A DNA stretch of 64,000 nucleotides from G963665815 sp942492065 (GCA_942492065.1 CALODV010000013.1:372001-436000); one strand, 5' to 3'; counted from the stretch's first letter, positions 1 to 8,620 are shown. Notes: a model not told the origin generated them from the sequence alone. Program-made: numbers and translations.

Positions 1-2
1 AA

Positions 3-143
3 ATCTACTTCACAGCCGGTGCTCCGGACTCTCAAGTTCCCGATAACAGCTCAGCAGCTACAACGATCTTCTCAAGATCATCAGATAGAGCTATAAACAA
101 CAATAGAAACCAAAGAGTTAACAAAACACTTAAACTTAACTAA
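3..143 (+). CDS. C-terminal end of an unidentified protein (partial)
   Basis: Only the last 46 codons lie in the window; the frame is open from base 3 to a TAA at 141-143. The visible tail is polar, rich in Ser, Asn, Arg and Thr, with no membrane segment or recognisable motif. A hairpin at 160-182 and a strong terminator at 216-241 follow, which fits a real gene end. No family can be named from the tail, and the frame itself is supported only by being open. Confidence 0.45.
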   Translation: MYFTAGAPDSQVPDNSSAATTIFSRSSDRAINNNRNQRVNKTLKLN

Positions 144-159
144 ATAAAATCAGTATTCA

Positions 160-182
160 GGAAGGGGGAAGCAACCCCTTCC
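160..182 (+). other. GC-rich hairpin after the partial gene
   Basis: GGAAGGGG at 160-167 pairs with CCCCTTCC at 175-182, an 8-bp stem with a 7-nt loop. No T-run follows, so it is not a complete intrinsic terminator. It may protect the 3' end of the upstream mRNA or act together with the terminator at 216-241. Confidence 0.5.
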
Positions 183-215
183 TCTATTAATTTAACATAT
201 TCTATTTATTCGCAG

Positions 216-241
216 GGGAGCTGAAAAGCTCCCTTTTTTTT
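216..241 (+). terminator. Rho-independent terminator
   Basis: Stem GGGAGCT (216-222) / AGCTCCC (227-233) with a GAAA tetraloop, followed directly by eight T residues (234-241). It ends the transcript of the partial gene and isolates the FadL-like gene downstream. Confidence 0.9.
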
Positions 242-318
242 GATCTACTCATTTTTTTGTTGCCAGTCTTAAAAAAAAAGTTGAATTTGGTTCAATCGAA
301 AGTATGAAGAGGAGAATT

Positions 319-1557
319 ATGAGATTTACAATTATTATTTTGCTTCTGTGCACCTCAATATCAATAATGATGGCGGGAGGATTCCAAATTAACGAACACG
401 GAGCAAAAGCGCAAGCCATGGGAGGAGCGTTCACCGGATTAGCCGATGATGCTTCTGCTGCATATTTCAATCCCGCAGCAATAACCGGTTTTGAAGAGAA
501 ACAAATAATGGCCGGATTTACTTTGATTAAGCCATCAGCCTCATTCCGAGGTCCATATCCATCAGTTGATGAATACGATCTGGAAGATCAGTATTTCAAT
601 CCAATTAATTTTTACTATGTTAATCCCGGAAAAGAAAAACACTCCTGGGCATTATCTCTGAACAATCCTTATGGAATGGGCACAAAATGGGACGAATACT
701 GGCCGGGAAGATACGCTGCAGTTAATACATCTCTTGAAACCTATTATCTTACTGCTGTTTACGCCTATAAAATGAACGACAAGTTCTCATTGGCATTTGG
801 ACCAAGCCTTGTTTATGGTAATGTAACTCTTGAAAAGAAAAAATCTCTGGCACCATTTGCAGGAGATGCAACGATTGAACTTACCGGTGACGCTTTAACT
901 TATTCTTTTGTAGCATCAGCTTTTTACAAGCATTCAGAAAAATTTTCTGCAGGCTTAACTTATAGACATAGCGCTAATCTTGAAATAGACGGTGAAGTTG
1001 AAACCGAAGCCCCCGAGGCTGTCATGTCACTTCTTCCAAATGGAGATGCTGAGGCTGAAATAACTCCACCTTGGAATCTGACAATGGGGATTGGATATAA
1101 ACCTTTTGAAAAGCTGACACTTACAGCAGATTTGCAATTTATCGGCTGGTCAACTTATGACGAACTTAAAATTGAATTTTCACAACCGGACACATTCACT
1201 GTAGCACCTAAGAAATACAACAACACATTCATTGCCAGAGCCGGAGCAGAATATATTTTAAACGAAAAACTTGCTCTAAGAGGTGGTTTGTTATACGATA
1301 ATAATCCTGTTGATGATGAATATATCGACCCTACCCTCCCTGACTCCGACAGACTCGGATTAAGTACGGGCTTCGGATACAAAATCAATGAGAAAATGAC
1401 ATTTGATTTTGCATATCTTTATCTGAGATTTGATGAACGCAAAATAACCAATTCAGAAGTACCTTACACAGACGGTGATGCATTTTTCAATGGAGTATAT
1501 AACAGTACAGCACACCTGTTTGCGCTGAATATGAGCTATGTTTTAGGAGGTAAGTAA
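319..1557 (+). CDS. FadL/OmpP1-family outer-membrane transport protein
   Basis: Predicted outer-membrane beta-barrel of the FadL/OmpP1/TodX family, which carries hydrophobic substrates such as long-chain fatty acids or aromatics across the outer membrane. A signal peptide (hydrophobic residues about 3-19) is followed by the family's typical N-terminal plug, GGFQINEHGAKAQAMGGA, and by 'DDASAAYFNPAA'. The rest shows alternating aromatic beta-strand patterns; at 412 aa it has normal length. An in-frame ATG at 304 exists, but AGGAG at 310-314 lies just upstream of the ATG at 319, which also gives a cleaner signal peptide. The stop is one base before the SGNH lipoprotein gene, so the two are probably co-transcribed. 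The substrate is unknown. Confidence 0.88.
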   Translation: MRFTIIILLLCTSISIMMAGGFQINEHGAKAQAMGGAFTGLADDASAAYFNPAAITGFEEKQIMAGFTLIKPSASFRGPYPSVDEYDLEDQYFNPINFYYVNPGKEKHSWALSLNNPYGMGTKWDEYWPGRYAAVNTSLETYYLTAVYAYKMNDKFSLAFGPSLVYGNVTLEKKKSLAPFAGDATIELTGDALTYSFVASAFYKHSEKFSAGLTYRHSANLEIDGEVETEAPEAVMSLLPNGDAEAEITPPWNLTMGIGYKPFEKLTLTADLQFIGWSTYDELKIEFSQPDTFTVAPKKYNNTFIARAGAEYILNEKLALRGGLLYDNNPVDDEYIDPTLPDSDRLGLSTGFGYKINEKMTFDFAYLYLRFDERKITNSEVPYTDGDAFFNGVYNSTAHLFALNMSYVLGGK

Positions 1558-1558
1558 T

Positions 1559-2908
1559 ATGTTAAGAAAATTATTATATCTCACATTAGTAGTAGTGATA
1601 ATTGGCATTACAGCTTGTGAAGATCGTTCAAGCATTTCCGCGCCTCCTGCTCCATCAACAGGAGAAGCTGATTTTACAAAGTTCATGTCCATAGGTAACA
1701 GCCTTACAGCAGGATATCAAAGCGGTGCACTTTTTGAGGGAGCTCAGCGTAACTCAATGGGGAAATTAATAGCTCAACAAGTTGGAACTGCTTATGTACA
1801 GCCTCATTATGCAAATCCCGGATTTGGTAACAGGAAAGAGCTGCAAAATCTTGCTCCGACAATTGTGGATAATCCTCTGAACGGCGAACTGATTAATGGA
1901 GACCTCGCAGATTCCTACAACAACCTTGGTGTTCCGGGAGCCTTACTTACAGACATTCTTTTAGCAACAGATTCTACAACCTGCATGGCTTATCAGGCAA
2001 ACGGCACAGCTAATCCATATTTTTCCCATGTGCTGAGAGGAAAAGGTACAGTTCTTGAGCAGGTAATGAATTCACATCCTACTTTCCTGACAATCTGGGT
2101 TGGCAACAATGATGTTCTTGGTTATGCAACTTCCGGTGGTACAATGCAGACCGGAATATTGACTCCTATGCTGGAAGAAGAACTTTTCCGACTTCAGTTT
2201 AACGCTATGATAGACAGCATTCTTATATCAAACACAAAAGGTGTAATTGCTACAATACCTGAAGTTCTTGATATTCCTTTCTTCACAACAATAGGGCCAA
2301 AAGTTGGTATGGGGCTTTCCGCATCTTTAGGTATTGATCACTCTATCCCGCTTTTCTACTATCAGAAAAATGGGGAGACTACAGCAACTGGTCTTGCATC
2401 AATTAATGATCTGCTTATGAAAAGCATAGCACTTACACTCTACGGATCAACAGCTGCATCTTTGGTAGGAGACACGACAGGTGCTTATTACAATGGTAAC
2501 GCTCCATCTTGGGTTGTCACATCTGCCCCATTTGGTCTTCATCCTCAAAACCCATGGCCGGATAACCTGGTACTGGATGCAGATGAAATTGCTAATGTTG
2601 AAACGTATACAGACATTTACAACAGTATTATTACAGATGCAGTGAATACTAACTCAAGTAGTTTTGGTCTGGCTGATATGAACGCATTTATCTCATCTAT
2701 TGTAGATGACTATTCTGAGTTTGGTCTGCAAATGAATGGTGATTACATCACAGGCGGTTTATTCAGTCTAGATGGAGTACATCCGACAAGCAGAGGTTAT
2801 GCAATTCTTGCAAATAAATTTATAGATGTGATTAACACAAAGTTTAACGCAGAAATACCTATGATTAATGTTTCTACTATCGAAGGCAGTATAATCCTTA
2901 CAGATTAG
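1559..2908 (+). CDS. SGNH/GDSL-type hydrolase lipoprotein
   Basis: Predicted lipid-anchored esterase or lipase. The signal peptide ends in a lipobox (GITAC, Cys20). Block I is SIGNSLTAG with Ser48 as nucleophile (GNSL rather than GDSL), block II is 'NNLGVPGALL', block III is 'WVGNNDVLG', and the C-terminal block V is 'DGVHPTSRGY' with Asp405 and His408; all four SGNH blocks are present. AGGAGG inside the end of the preceding FadL gene serves as its RBS. Coupling to a FadL-type porin suggests that it hydrolyses a lipid or ester whose product enters through the porin; that link is inference. The gene ends tail-to-tail with the next one, overlapping by 4 bases. Confidence 0.87.
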   Translation: MLRKLLYLTLVVVIIGITACEDRSSISAPPAPSTGEADFTKFMSIGNSLTAGYQSGALFEGAQRNSMGKLIAQQVGTAYVQPHYANPGFGNRKELQNLAPTIVDNPLNGELINGDLADSYNNLGVPGALLTDILLATDSTTCMAYQANGTANPYFSHVLRGKGTVLEQVMNSHPTFLTIWVGNNDVLGYATSGGTMQTGILTPMLEEELFRLQFNAMIDSILISNTKGVIATIPEVLDIPFFTTIGPKVGMGLSASLGIDHSIPLFYYQKNGETTATGLASINDLLMKSIALTLYGSTAASLVGDTTGAYYNGNAPSWVVTSAPFGLHPQNPWPDNLVLDADEIANVETYTDIYNSIITDAVNTNSSSFGLADMNAFISSIVDDYSEFGLQMNGDYITGGLFSLDGVHPTSRGYAILANKFIDVINTKFNAEIPMINVSTIEGSIILTD

Positions 2909-4197
2909 TCATTAATTATAGTAATAAATTTGATTTCTATCGGATCTTTCAAGCTATTGCCCTGAGTATCACTTGTTGATGCTTCAATAGTAATCATATA
3001 AGACTGATAGTTAACAAGATTTTTTTCGGGAGTAAATACATATTCGTGTGTATTTGCTCCTTTCTTAATATTAAGATTTACTATCTCATCTGTTTCCTGA
3101 GACACCAGATTTACATGAAGATCTTTCTCATAAATGATTTCTGAAAAGCTCAATACGAACTCAGGACTCAATGAACTTACAACATCACCATTTTCCGGCT
3201 TTGACATCACAAGTTCAGGGGCTTTCTCATCAACCTTCTCAGAACCCTTAAAGCTAACAGAATCTTTTTTCGTAATGTTGTCTTTAGCATCCTTTACATC
3301 ATTCATAATAAGTGCAAAATCACCCTTACCAAGACTATCAGTAACCAGATACAAGTCATCATCGATAACAGTCTTTGCAAGAATTTTAACCTCAGAACGC
3401 TTATTAAGAGAGTCCATTTCAACGAAAGAGAGCTTCCTGTACGAAGAAACAGGTTCTGTAAATTGGATTCTGAAACTTGAACTGCTCAGAGCATTTACAC
3501 TTTTTAATGAGGGAGGAATCGTATCTTGATAAGCCAGTTCAAAGTTATATGTAACATTTTTTGCGAATTCCACCGAAAAATGCCCCATAGGTTCTTTGGC
3601 ATAATCATAAGAATTATCTTCATCCTTATCTATGAAAGCATCAAAGATATATTTTGTTTTGTTCAGGTTTTCAACATTATACTCATTACCCGAGAAAACC
3701 AGGGACTGGATAAGAAGCGAATCTTCATCTCTAATCTGTATAATAACATCTATGCCCATATCTTCCTCATTTTCGTAATTGAATGTACCAGACAGTGACA
3801 TTTCCTGAAGTTCGCCATTGGCAAAAACAAGAGAAATATCTTTTTCCATTTTATTACCATGATAACCTGTAATAGACTTATCCAGAATAACAGTATAATT
3901 GGTGTTTGGTAGTAGTTCCGATTTGAAATATACTCTCAGAGTATAAGCGTTTTCCCATTTCATCTTAGTCTTTTTTACTTCAGGGTTTATACGTATCTTA
4001 TCTATAACAGAACTGCTTTTGATTGGTTTGGAAAAAACAATCTCAATATATCCATCATCTATTGTACCATATTGTGAGGGATATGTATTTTTAACCTCAG
4101 GTTTGACTTCATCTACTTCTCCACCTGAAGGAGCTCCTTTATGACCACAAGAAATCACCAGCAGTGCTATAACCAATAAACTAAAAACCTTGTTCAA
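2905..4197 (-). CDS. Lipoprotein with Ig-like (Big_5/SbsA-type) domains
   Basis: Secreted lipoprotein of 430 aa of unknown function. The N-terminus is a lipoprotein signal (LLVISC, Cys17). Residues about 33-130 look like a bacterial Ig-like fold of the SbsA/Big_5 type ('P.. ..G.i....iei.FSkPik....'), and a second such domain lies at the C-terminus ('KAPELVMSKPENGDVVSSLSPEFVLSFSE' region, about 325-430). Between them is a region resembling carboxypeptidase-regulatory/prealbumin-like beta sandwiches ('YIFDAFIDKDEDNSYD'). Such proteins are common as surface proteins in the FCB group. It overlaps the 3' end of ribE by 17 bases on the same strand, so translation may be coupled. Confidence 0.75.
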   Translation of the reverse strand: MNKVFSLLVIALLVISCGHKGAPSGGEVDEVKPEVKNTYPSQYGTIDDGYIEIVFSKPIKSSSVIDKIRINPEVKKTKMKWENAYTLRVYFKSELLPNTNYTVILDKSITGYHGNKMEKDISLVFANGELQEMSLSGTFNYENEEDMGIDVIIQIRDEDSLLIQSLVFSGNEYNVENLNKTKYIFDAFIDKDEDNSYDYAKEPMGHFSVEFAKNVTYNFELAYQDTIPPSLKSVNALSSSSFRIQFTEPVSSYRKLSFVEMDSLNKRSEVKILAKTVIDDDLYLVTDSLGKGDFALIMNDVKDAKDNITKKDSVSFKGSEKVDEKAPELVMSKPENGDVVSSLSPEFVLSFSEIIYEKDLHVNLVSQETDEIVNLNIKKGANTHEYVFTPEKNLVNYQSYMITIEASTSDTQGNSLKDPIEIKFITIIND

Positions 4198-4813
4198 TCA
4201 ACCACTCCTCTGTAACTTTACGACCTTTTAGAAGATTAAAACGTTGTATATATTTACCGACAATATCAAACTCGAGATTAACTTTATCCCCGGATTTCAT
4301 ATCAGCTATATTCGTCTCTTCCAATGTGTGCCCTATTATTGCAACTCTCAGACCATACCCGGTCAACTCAGCGATAGTCAGACTTACGCCGTTTACTGTA
4401 ATTGAGCCTTGCGGTACAATCAAAGATTTGTGAACATCCGGTACATATATTCCGAGATACACAGCTTTGTTTACGACATAACGTTCAACAATCTTCGCTG
4501 ATGTGTCTACATGACCCTGCACGATGTGTCCGTCGAATCTGCCATTGGCAGGCATGGATCTCTCCAGATTTATCCTGTCTCCGGATTTCCAGAATCTTGC
4601 AGTTGTTTTCAGAACTGTTTCGTGCATAACTTCCGCCTGAAACCAGTTTGCAGATTTTTCTGTAATTGTCAGACATATCCCGTTACTGCAGATACTGTCT
4701 CCAACCTTCGTATCGGTTAACACTTTGCTGCAGGCTATTGTGTAGACATTCCTGCCTGATAGCTTTTTAACGGATTTCAGTGTTCCGCATTCTTCTATAA
4801 TACCTGTAAACAT
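4181..4813 (-). CDS. ribE: Riboflavin synthase, alpha subunit
   Basis: Catalyses dismutation of two 6,7-dimethyl-8-ribityllumazine molecules to riboflavin. The protein starts MFTGIIEECG, the near-invariant N-terminus of the family, so the ATG at 4813 is chosen over a start 21 bases upstream. Two lumazine-binding repeats follow, each with a recognisable 'G.SI..NG.CLT/G.S..VNGVSLTI' element (about residues 35-50 and 130-150), as expected for the 210-aa enzyme. No other rib gene is adjacent; no FMN riboswitch was seen upstream. It is the first gene of a short minus-strand pair with the Ig-like lipoprotein. Confidence 0.95.
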   Translation of the reverse strand: MFTGIIEECGTLKSVKKLSGRNVYTIACSKVLTDTKVGDSICSNGICLTITEKSANWFQAEVMHETVLKTTARFWKSGDRINLERSMPANGRFDGHIVQGHVDTSAKIVERYVVNKAVYLGIYVPDVHKSLIVPQGSITVNGVSLTIAELTGYGLRVAIIGHTLEETNIADMKSGDKVNLEFDIVGKYIQRFNLLKGRKVTEEWLIEQGF

Positions 4814-4895
4814 TTTCTTTACCTGTGTGCTCAAATAGTAACTGTATTAAAAACATAAGTAATCTTTTAAATTTATAGTAATTTGTAGCGCTGAT

Positions 4896-5056
4896 TTCGA
4901 CTCCGCTCACAGTGTGTGTAAAAACAGATTTTCGTCGCTTCATTCACTCAAAAACTAATCCCTTTCCCGATTTTATCGGTACTCAGGGAGCTTACAACTC
5001 TAACTTTGTCAGTAAGTTAAGATGGTTGAGTCCCGAAGAATAGGGAAACCCTGCGA
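4896..5056 (-). repeat. Dispersed palindromic intergenic repeat, copy 1
   Basis: Fills most of the gap between recR and ribE. The core (about 4956-5056, read on the minus strand) matches the cores at 32411-32510 and 56465-56566: CCC..TTCTTCGGGACTCAACCA, a variable centre, then CTCCCTGAGTACCGAT and CGGGAAAGGGA. The two arms are imperfect inverted repeats of one another and each can also fold on itself. To the left, on the plus strand, lies a second module (TTCGACTCCGCTCA, CAGTGTGTGTAAAAAC, CACTCAAAAACTAATCCC) that is also present at copy 2. Confidence 0.8.
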
Positions 5057-5142
5057 CAATAATAAGTAGTAGTTTCATATTAAAAGCCGTTTCAACTCTG
5101 TCTCTAATCAACCAATATAAGAAACAAACAAACTAACACCGG

Positions 5143-5742
5143 CTATTTCTTAACCTTATACCTTCTCTGCAAAGCATTCGATAAAGTAACAGAGGAAGTA
5201 TAACCAATATTTCCGCCAAAAGGTATACCGGTGGACAATCTGGAAATCTCAATATCCTGACCTGCCAGCATGTCACTCAGATAGTTCATTGTTATCTCAC
5301 CTTCGGAAGATGGATTCAATGCCAGAATAACTTCCTTGATTTCCGTTTCTCTCAGCATGTCTTCCAGCTGTGATATATTGAGGTCTTCCGGTCCGATACC
5401 GTCTAATGGAGACAGCACACCACCCAGTACAAAGTACTTGCCTTTATAGCTGTTTGTATCTTCTATAAGAAACACATCCTGAACATCCTGAACCACACAA
5501 AGAGTCGAGGAATCCCGGTCTTCATCAGAGCAGTAACTGCACAGCTCTTCTTCAGAAAGCATGTTACATCTTTTACAGGGCTTGTACTTATGGGCTGCAT
5601 TTTCCATGAGCCAGGCAAATCTTAACGGATAGGATTTATCCGACTGAACAAGAAAAAAAGCTAACCTTCGTGCTGATTTTGCACCGATTCCGGGTAGCTT
5701 TTTAAAATGATCAATCAGTTCCTGAAAAATAGGATCTTTCAT
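5143..5742 (-). CDS. recR: Recombination mediator RecR
   Basis: RecR acts with RecF and RecO to load RecA on gapped DNA. At 199 aa it has standard length. The N-terminal helix-hairpin-helix ('LPGIGAKSARRLAFFL', about residues 15-30) is followed by a four-Cys zinc finger (CKRCNMLSEEELCSYC) and a Toprim domain ('LCVVQDVQDVFLIEDT' and 'NPSSEGE'). The ATG directly abuts the stop of ybaB, the classical ybaB-recR arrangement, so the two are translated from one message. Confidence 0.96.
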   Translation of the reverse strand: MKDPIFQELIDHFKKLPGIGAKSARRLAFFLVQSDKSYPLRFAWLMENAAHKYKPCKRCNMLSEEELCSYCSDEDRDSSTLCVVQDVQDVFLIEDTNSYKGKYFVLGGVLSPLDGIGPEDLNISQLEDMLRETEIKEVILALNPSSEGEITMNYLSDMLAGQDIEISRLSTGIPFGGNIGYTSSVTLSNALQRRYKVKK

Positions 5743-6069
5743 TTAGAATAATCCGGGTATTTTAATTCCACCTGTAAGTTTTGACAGTTCATCATTACTG
5801 GTATTACTGATTTTGTCATGAACTTCTCTGAATGCTGCCATTACGAGGTCTTCCAGCATTTCTACATCATCGGAATCAACCACTTCAGGATCTATCTTCA
5901 ATGAAACGAGTTCATATTTACCGTTCATTTTAACTGTAACCATTCCGCCGCCGGCAGATGCTTCAACTACTTTATTTGCAATTTCTTCCTGTGCTTTTGC
6001 AAGGTCCTGCTGCATTTTCATTGCTTGTTTCTGCAGCTCTTTCATTCCTTTTTTTCCACCAGGGAACAT
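5743..6069 (-). CDS. ybaB: YbaB/EbfC-family nucleoid-associated protein
   Basis: Small DNA-binding protein of 108 aa that forms a homodimeric 'tweezer' on DNA. Visible features are the Gly/Lys N-terminus, an amphipathic helix of Met/Gln/Lys (residues about 9-35), the 'VEASAGGGMVTVKMNG' turn and the 'LSKLTGGIKIPGLF' C-terminus. The start is fixed by AAGGAG seven bases upstream of the ATG. It is followed without a gap by recR, as in many bacteria. Confidence 0.94.
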   Translation of the reverse strand: MFPGGKKGMKELQKQAMKMQQDLAKAQEEIANKVVEASAGGGMVTVKMNGKYELVSLKIDPEVVDSDDVEMLEDLVMAAFREVHDKISNTSNDELSKLTGGIKIPGLF

Positions 6070-6139
6070 AATAATCTCCTTGAAGAATTTTGTTTAATTC
6101 AATTTTCAATAATTGTGTATAATGTGCAAGAATTTTCTG

Positions 6140-6964
6140 TCAGGATTTGTTTTGTATTGCCAACTCGTAAATTCTGTTCTTTGACTCGCCTGTATCCTCA
6201 GCTGTTTTCTTTACTGCAGCCTTGGTCTTCATACCTTCGGAAACATACTTTTTTACCATTTCAACAAGATATTCATCAGTAATTTCCTGCAGTTCCGCAG
6301 GTCCTATAACAACAACAAACTCACCTTTAAGCTTAACTTCTTCAGAATCAGTAAACTGAGATACAGCACCCCGATAATACGTCTCGAACTTCTTGGAAAT
6401 TTCCCGGGCAATGCAGATATCTCTATCTCCCGAATGCTCAAGAATTTCAGCAAGAGTCTTCAACAATCTGTGTGGAGCCTCATATATTACTACAGGGTAT
6501 TCAGCAGTTTTGAGAAACTCAAAGAACTCGTTTCTCAGAGTATGCTTATCAGGTATAAAACCTTTGAACAGAAAGGAATCAGAAGAAAAGCCTGATGCTG
6601 TCACGGCCGGTACAAACGCTGTTGCTCCTGGTAAAGCCGAAACTTCAATACCATTCTCCAAAGCTTTCTTCACGATGATGTTTGACGGGTCAGATATACC
6701 CGGGCTTCCGGCATCAGAAATTACAGCTATATCCTTACCTTCTTTCAGCTTATCAACAATTGATTCGGATCTGGCAGCTTCGTTAAATTTATGGTAACTC
6801 ACCATCTGAGTTGTGATTTCGTAGTGTTTCATCAGTTTTGCAGAGGTTCGTGTGTCCTCTGCGGCAATAAGATGCACTTCCTGCAGGATACGCACAGCAC
6901 GATATGTCATATCCTCCAGATTACCGATTGGAGTTGGTACTAAGTATAAGGTTCCGTATTTCAT
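6140..6964 (-). CDS. rsmI: 16S rRNA (cytidine(1402)-2'-O)-methyltransferase
   Basis: SAM-dependent methylation of the 2'-O of C1402 in 16S rRNA. The family signature 'LYLVPTPIGNLEDMTYRA' is at the N-terminus, followed by 'AAEDTRTSAKLMKHY', 'VISDAGSPGISDP' and 'ALPGATAFVPA', all in the tetrapyrrole-methylase fold; the C-terminal extension ends in a helix-turn-helix-like segment. The ATG at 6964 is chosen (274 aa, MKYGTLYLVPTP); an upstream TTG at 6988 falls inside the terminator hairpin of kbl. No clear Shine-Dalgarno precedes the ATG, which sits only a few bases after that terminator. Confidence 0.94.
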   Translation of the reverse strand: MKYGTLYLVPTPIGNLEDMTYRAVRILQEVHLIAAEDTRTSAKLMKHYEITTQMVSYHKFNEAARSESIVDKLKEGKDIAVISDAGSPGISDPSNIIVKKALENGIEVSALPGATAFVPAVTASGFSSDSFLFKGFIPDKHTLRNEFFEFLKTAEYPVVIYEAPHRLLKTLAEILEHSGDRDICIAREISKKFETYYRGAVSQFTDSEEVKLKGEFVVVIGPAELQEITDEYLVEMVKKYVSEGMKTKAAVKKTAEDTGESKNRIYELAIQNKS

Positions 6965-6966
6965 AT

Positions 6967-6998
6967 AAATAAAAAGGGCTGCACGCAATATGCAACCC
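6967..6998 (-). terminator. Terminator of the tdh-acpS-kbl operon
   Basis: On the minus strand, GGGTTGCA (6998-6991) pairs with TGCAGCCC (6983-6976) around a 7-nt loop and is followed by five T residues and ATTTAT. It follows the kbl stop by about 15 bases. Its 3' flank touches the rsmI start codon region. Confidence 0.85.
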
Positions 6999-7013
6999 TG
7001 ATATAATTGTATA

Positions 7014-8237
7014 TTATTTGTTATTGTATTCTTTCAGAACGTTAATAACATAATCAATGTCAGCTTCTGTATGATCTGCTGAGATCTGGAATCTGATTTC
7101 TTCGTCACCTTTTGGAACTACAGGGAAATTAAGTCCTGTTGCCAGAATCTTGTTATCTGTAAGGTGCTGCACTATTGCAGTTGTTTTTGCTGTATCTCTT
7201 ACCATGAGAGGAACTACAGGGTGATCTCCCGGGATTGTTTCCATTCCGTTGTCAGTAAGACCTTTCTCGAATTTTTTAGTCATTTTGAGGAGATGAGCAA
7301 GGATTTCTTCACCTTCTTCACTGTCGAGAACATCGATAGCTTTCATAGAAGCAGCAGCTTCGGAAGCAGTGATAGGATTTGAGTAGATATACATAGGAGC
7401 TTTTTGTCTGAGGTAGTCAACAACTGTTTGAGATGTAACAACATAACCACCGTTAACACCAAAAGCTTTTCCAAGCGTTCCGATAAGGATATCTACAACA
7501 GTATCGCAATATTCTTCTGTTCCTCTACCGGTTGGTCCGAACGCACCTACACCGTGAGAGTCATCTACTACTGAGAAAACGCCTTCTTCGAATTTATCAT
7601 CGTATTTCTGGCATAATTCTACGATTTCGTCTAATGGAGCATGATCTCCACGCATACTGAAAATACCGTCAGTAACAACGAGAACTCTTTTGCCTTTGCC
7701 AACAGCTTCTTCGAGCTTAGCTTCAAGGTCTTTCATATCGTTGTGTTTGTAAACCAGTTTAGCGGCAGGTCTGGTAAGTCTCATTCCCTGAATAATACAA
7801 TTGTGATTCAGTTCATCACTGATGATGATTGATTCTTTTGATGTCAGAGGGAAAATAACACCCATACTTGTAACGTATGCTGAACTGAAAATCATTGCAG
7901 CTTCTCTTCCGTGGAAAGCAGCCAGTCTTTCTTCCAGTTCGATATGAGGTGCATGTGTTCCACTGATGAAACGAACAGCTCCGGGGCCTGCCCCGAATTT
8001 CTGAGCAGCTTCTTCTTCCGCTTCGATAACGTCTTTTCTTAAAGACATGCCGAGGTAAGAGTTAGCGTTCATTTTAAGAAATTCACCTTCGTAACCTTCG
8101 ATTTTGTAACGTGGTCCGAATTCACCTTTTGCAGGGATAATCTCGTTGATTACCATTTCAGCACCTTTGGCTGTTCCTGTTGCTACAAGTTCATCGATTT
8201 CTTTTCTCAGAGCTTTATTTAATTTATCCAATGTCAT
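7014..8237 (-). CDS. kbl: Glycine C-acetyltransferase (2-amino-3-ketobutyrate CoA ligase)
   Basis: PLP enzyme of the alpha-oxoamine synthase family; with CoA it cleaves 2-amino-3-ketobutyrate to glycine and acetyl-CoA. The 407-aa protein shows 'NANSYLGMSLRKDV', 'GAGPGAVRFISGTH', 'VVDDSHGVGAFGPTGRGT' and the PLP-lysine motif 'GTLGKAFGVNGGY' (Lys257). The upstream gene encodes an SDR-type threonine dehydrogenase, the enzyme that makes the unstable substrate, which separates Kbl from its biotin (BioF) and heme (HemA) relatives. It lies 2 bases downstream of acpS and ends at a terminator. Confidence 0.93.
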   Translation of the reverse strand: MTLDKLNKALRKEIDELVATGTAKGAEMVINEIIPAKGEFGPRYKIEGYEGEFLKMNANSYLGMSLRKDVIEAEEEAAQKFGAGPGAVRFISGTHAPHIELEERLAAFHGREAAMIFSSAYVTSMGVIFPLTSKESIIISDELNHNCIIQGMRLTRPAAKLVYKHNDMKDLEAKLEEAVGKGKRVLVVTDGIFSMRGDHAPLDEIVELCQKYDDKFEEGVFSVVDDSHGVGAFGPTGRGTEEYCDTVVDILIGTLGKAFGVNGGYVVTSQTVVDYLRQKAPMYIYSNPITASEAAASMKAIDVLDSEEGEEILAHLLKMTKKFEKGLTDNGMETIPGDHPVVPLMVRDTAKTTAIVQHLTDNKILATGLNFPVVPKGDEEIRFQISADHTEADIDYVINVLKEYNNK

Positions 8238-8239
8238 AA

Positions 8240-8620
8240 CTACTCCTTTTTTTCAAGTACCACATAAGCACTGGCAAATTCTTTCAGATGCGACAGACTT
8301 ATATGGATATTTCCAATATTATTTTCATTACATTTATTTAAAACTTCACCGTAGATATTCACATAAGGTTTACCGAGTTCATCATTAAGAATCTCGATAT
8401 CCGTGAACTTCATTCCGTCAATCCAGCCTGTACCGAGAGCTTTGAAAAAAGCTTCCTTTCCGGCGAATCTGGCAGCAAATGACTGCTCCGATTTCTTGTT
8501 GGATCGGCAGAATTCAATCTCTTTTTCAGTGAATATCTTTTTCTCGAATGCATCAGTTTTTTCGATGCTTCGTTTCACTCTATGGACTTCTATTATATCT
8601 GTTCCGATTCCAAAGATCAT
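8240..8620 (-). CDS. acpS: Holo-[acyl-carrier-protein] synthase
   Basis: Transfers 4'-phosphopantetheine from CoA to apo-ACP. The 126-aa protein has the two magnesium-binding family motifs: 'GIGTDIIEVHRV' (Asp8) and 'AARFAGKEAFFKAL' (Glu of the FAGKEA box, about residue 55). Its ATG overlaps the stop of tdh by 4 bases, and kbl begins 2 bases after its stop. It is therefore embedded in the threonine-degradation operon, perhaps because CoA is used by both AcpS and Kbl; that reason is speculative. Confidence 0.94.
   Translation of the reverse strand: MIFGIGTDIIEVHRVKRSIEKTDAFEKKIFTEKEIEFCRSNKKSEQSFAARFAGKEAFFKALGTGWIDGMKFTDIEILNDELGKPYVNIYGEVLNKCNENNIGNIHISLSHLKEFASAYVVLEKKE

Noticed and set aside
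4181..4834. Longer ribE start (MSTQVKKMFTG)
   Set aside because: The enzyme family starts at MFTGIIEE and the extension is not conserved.
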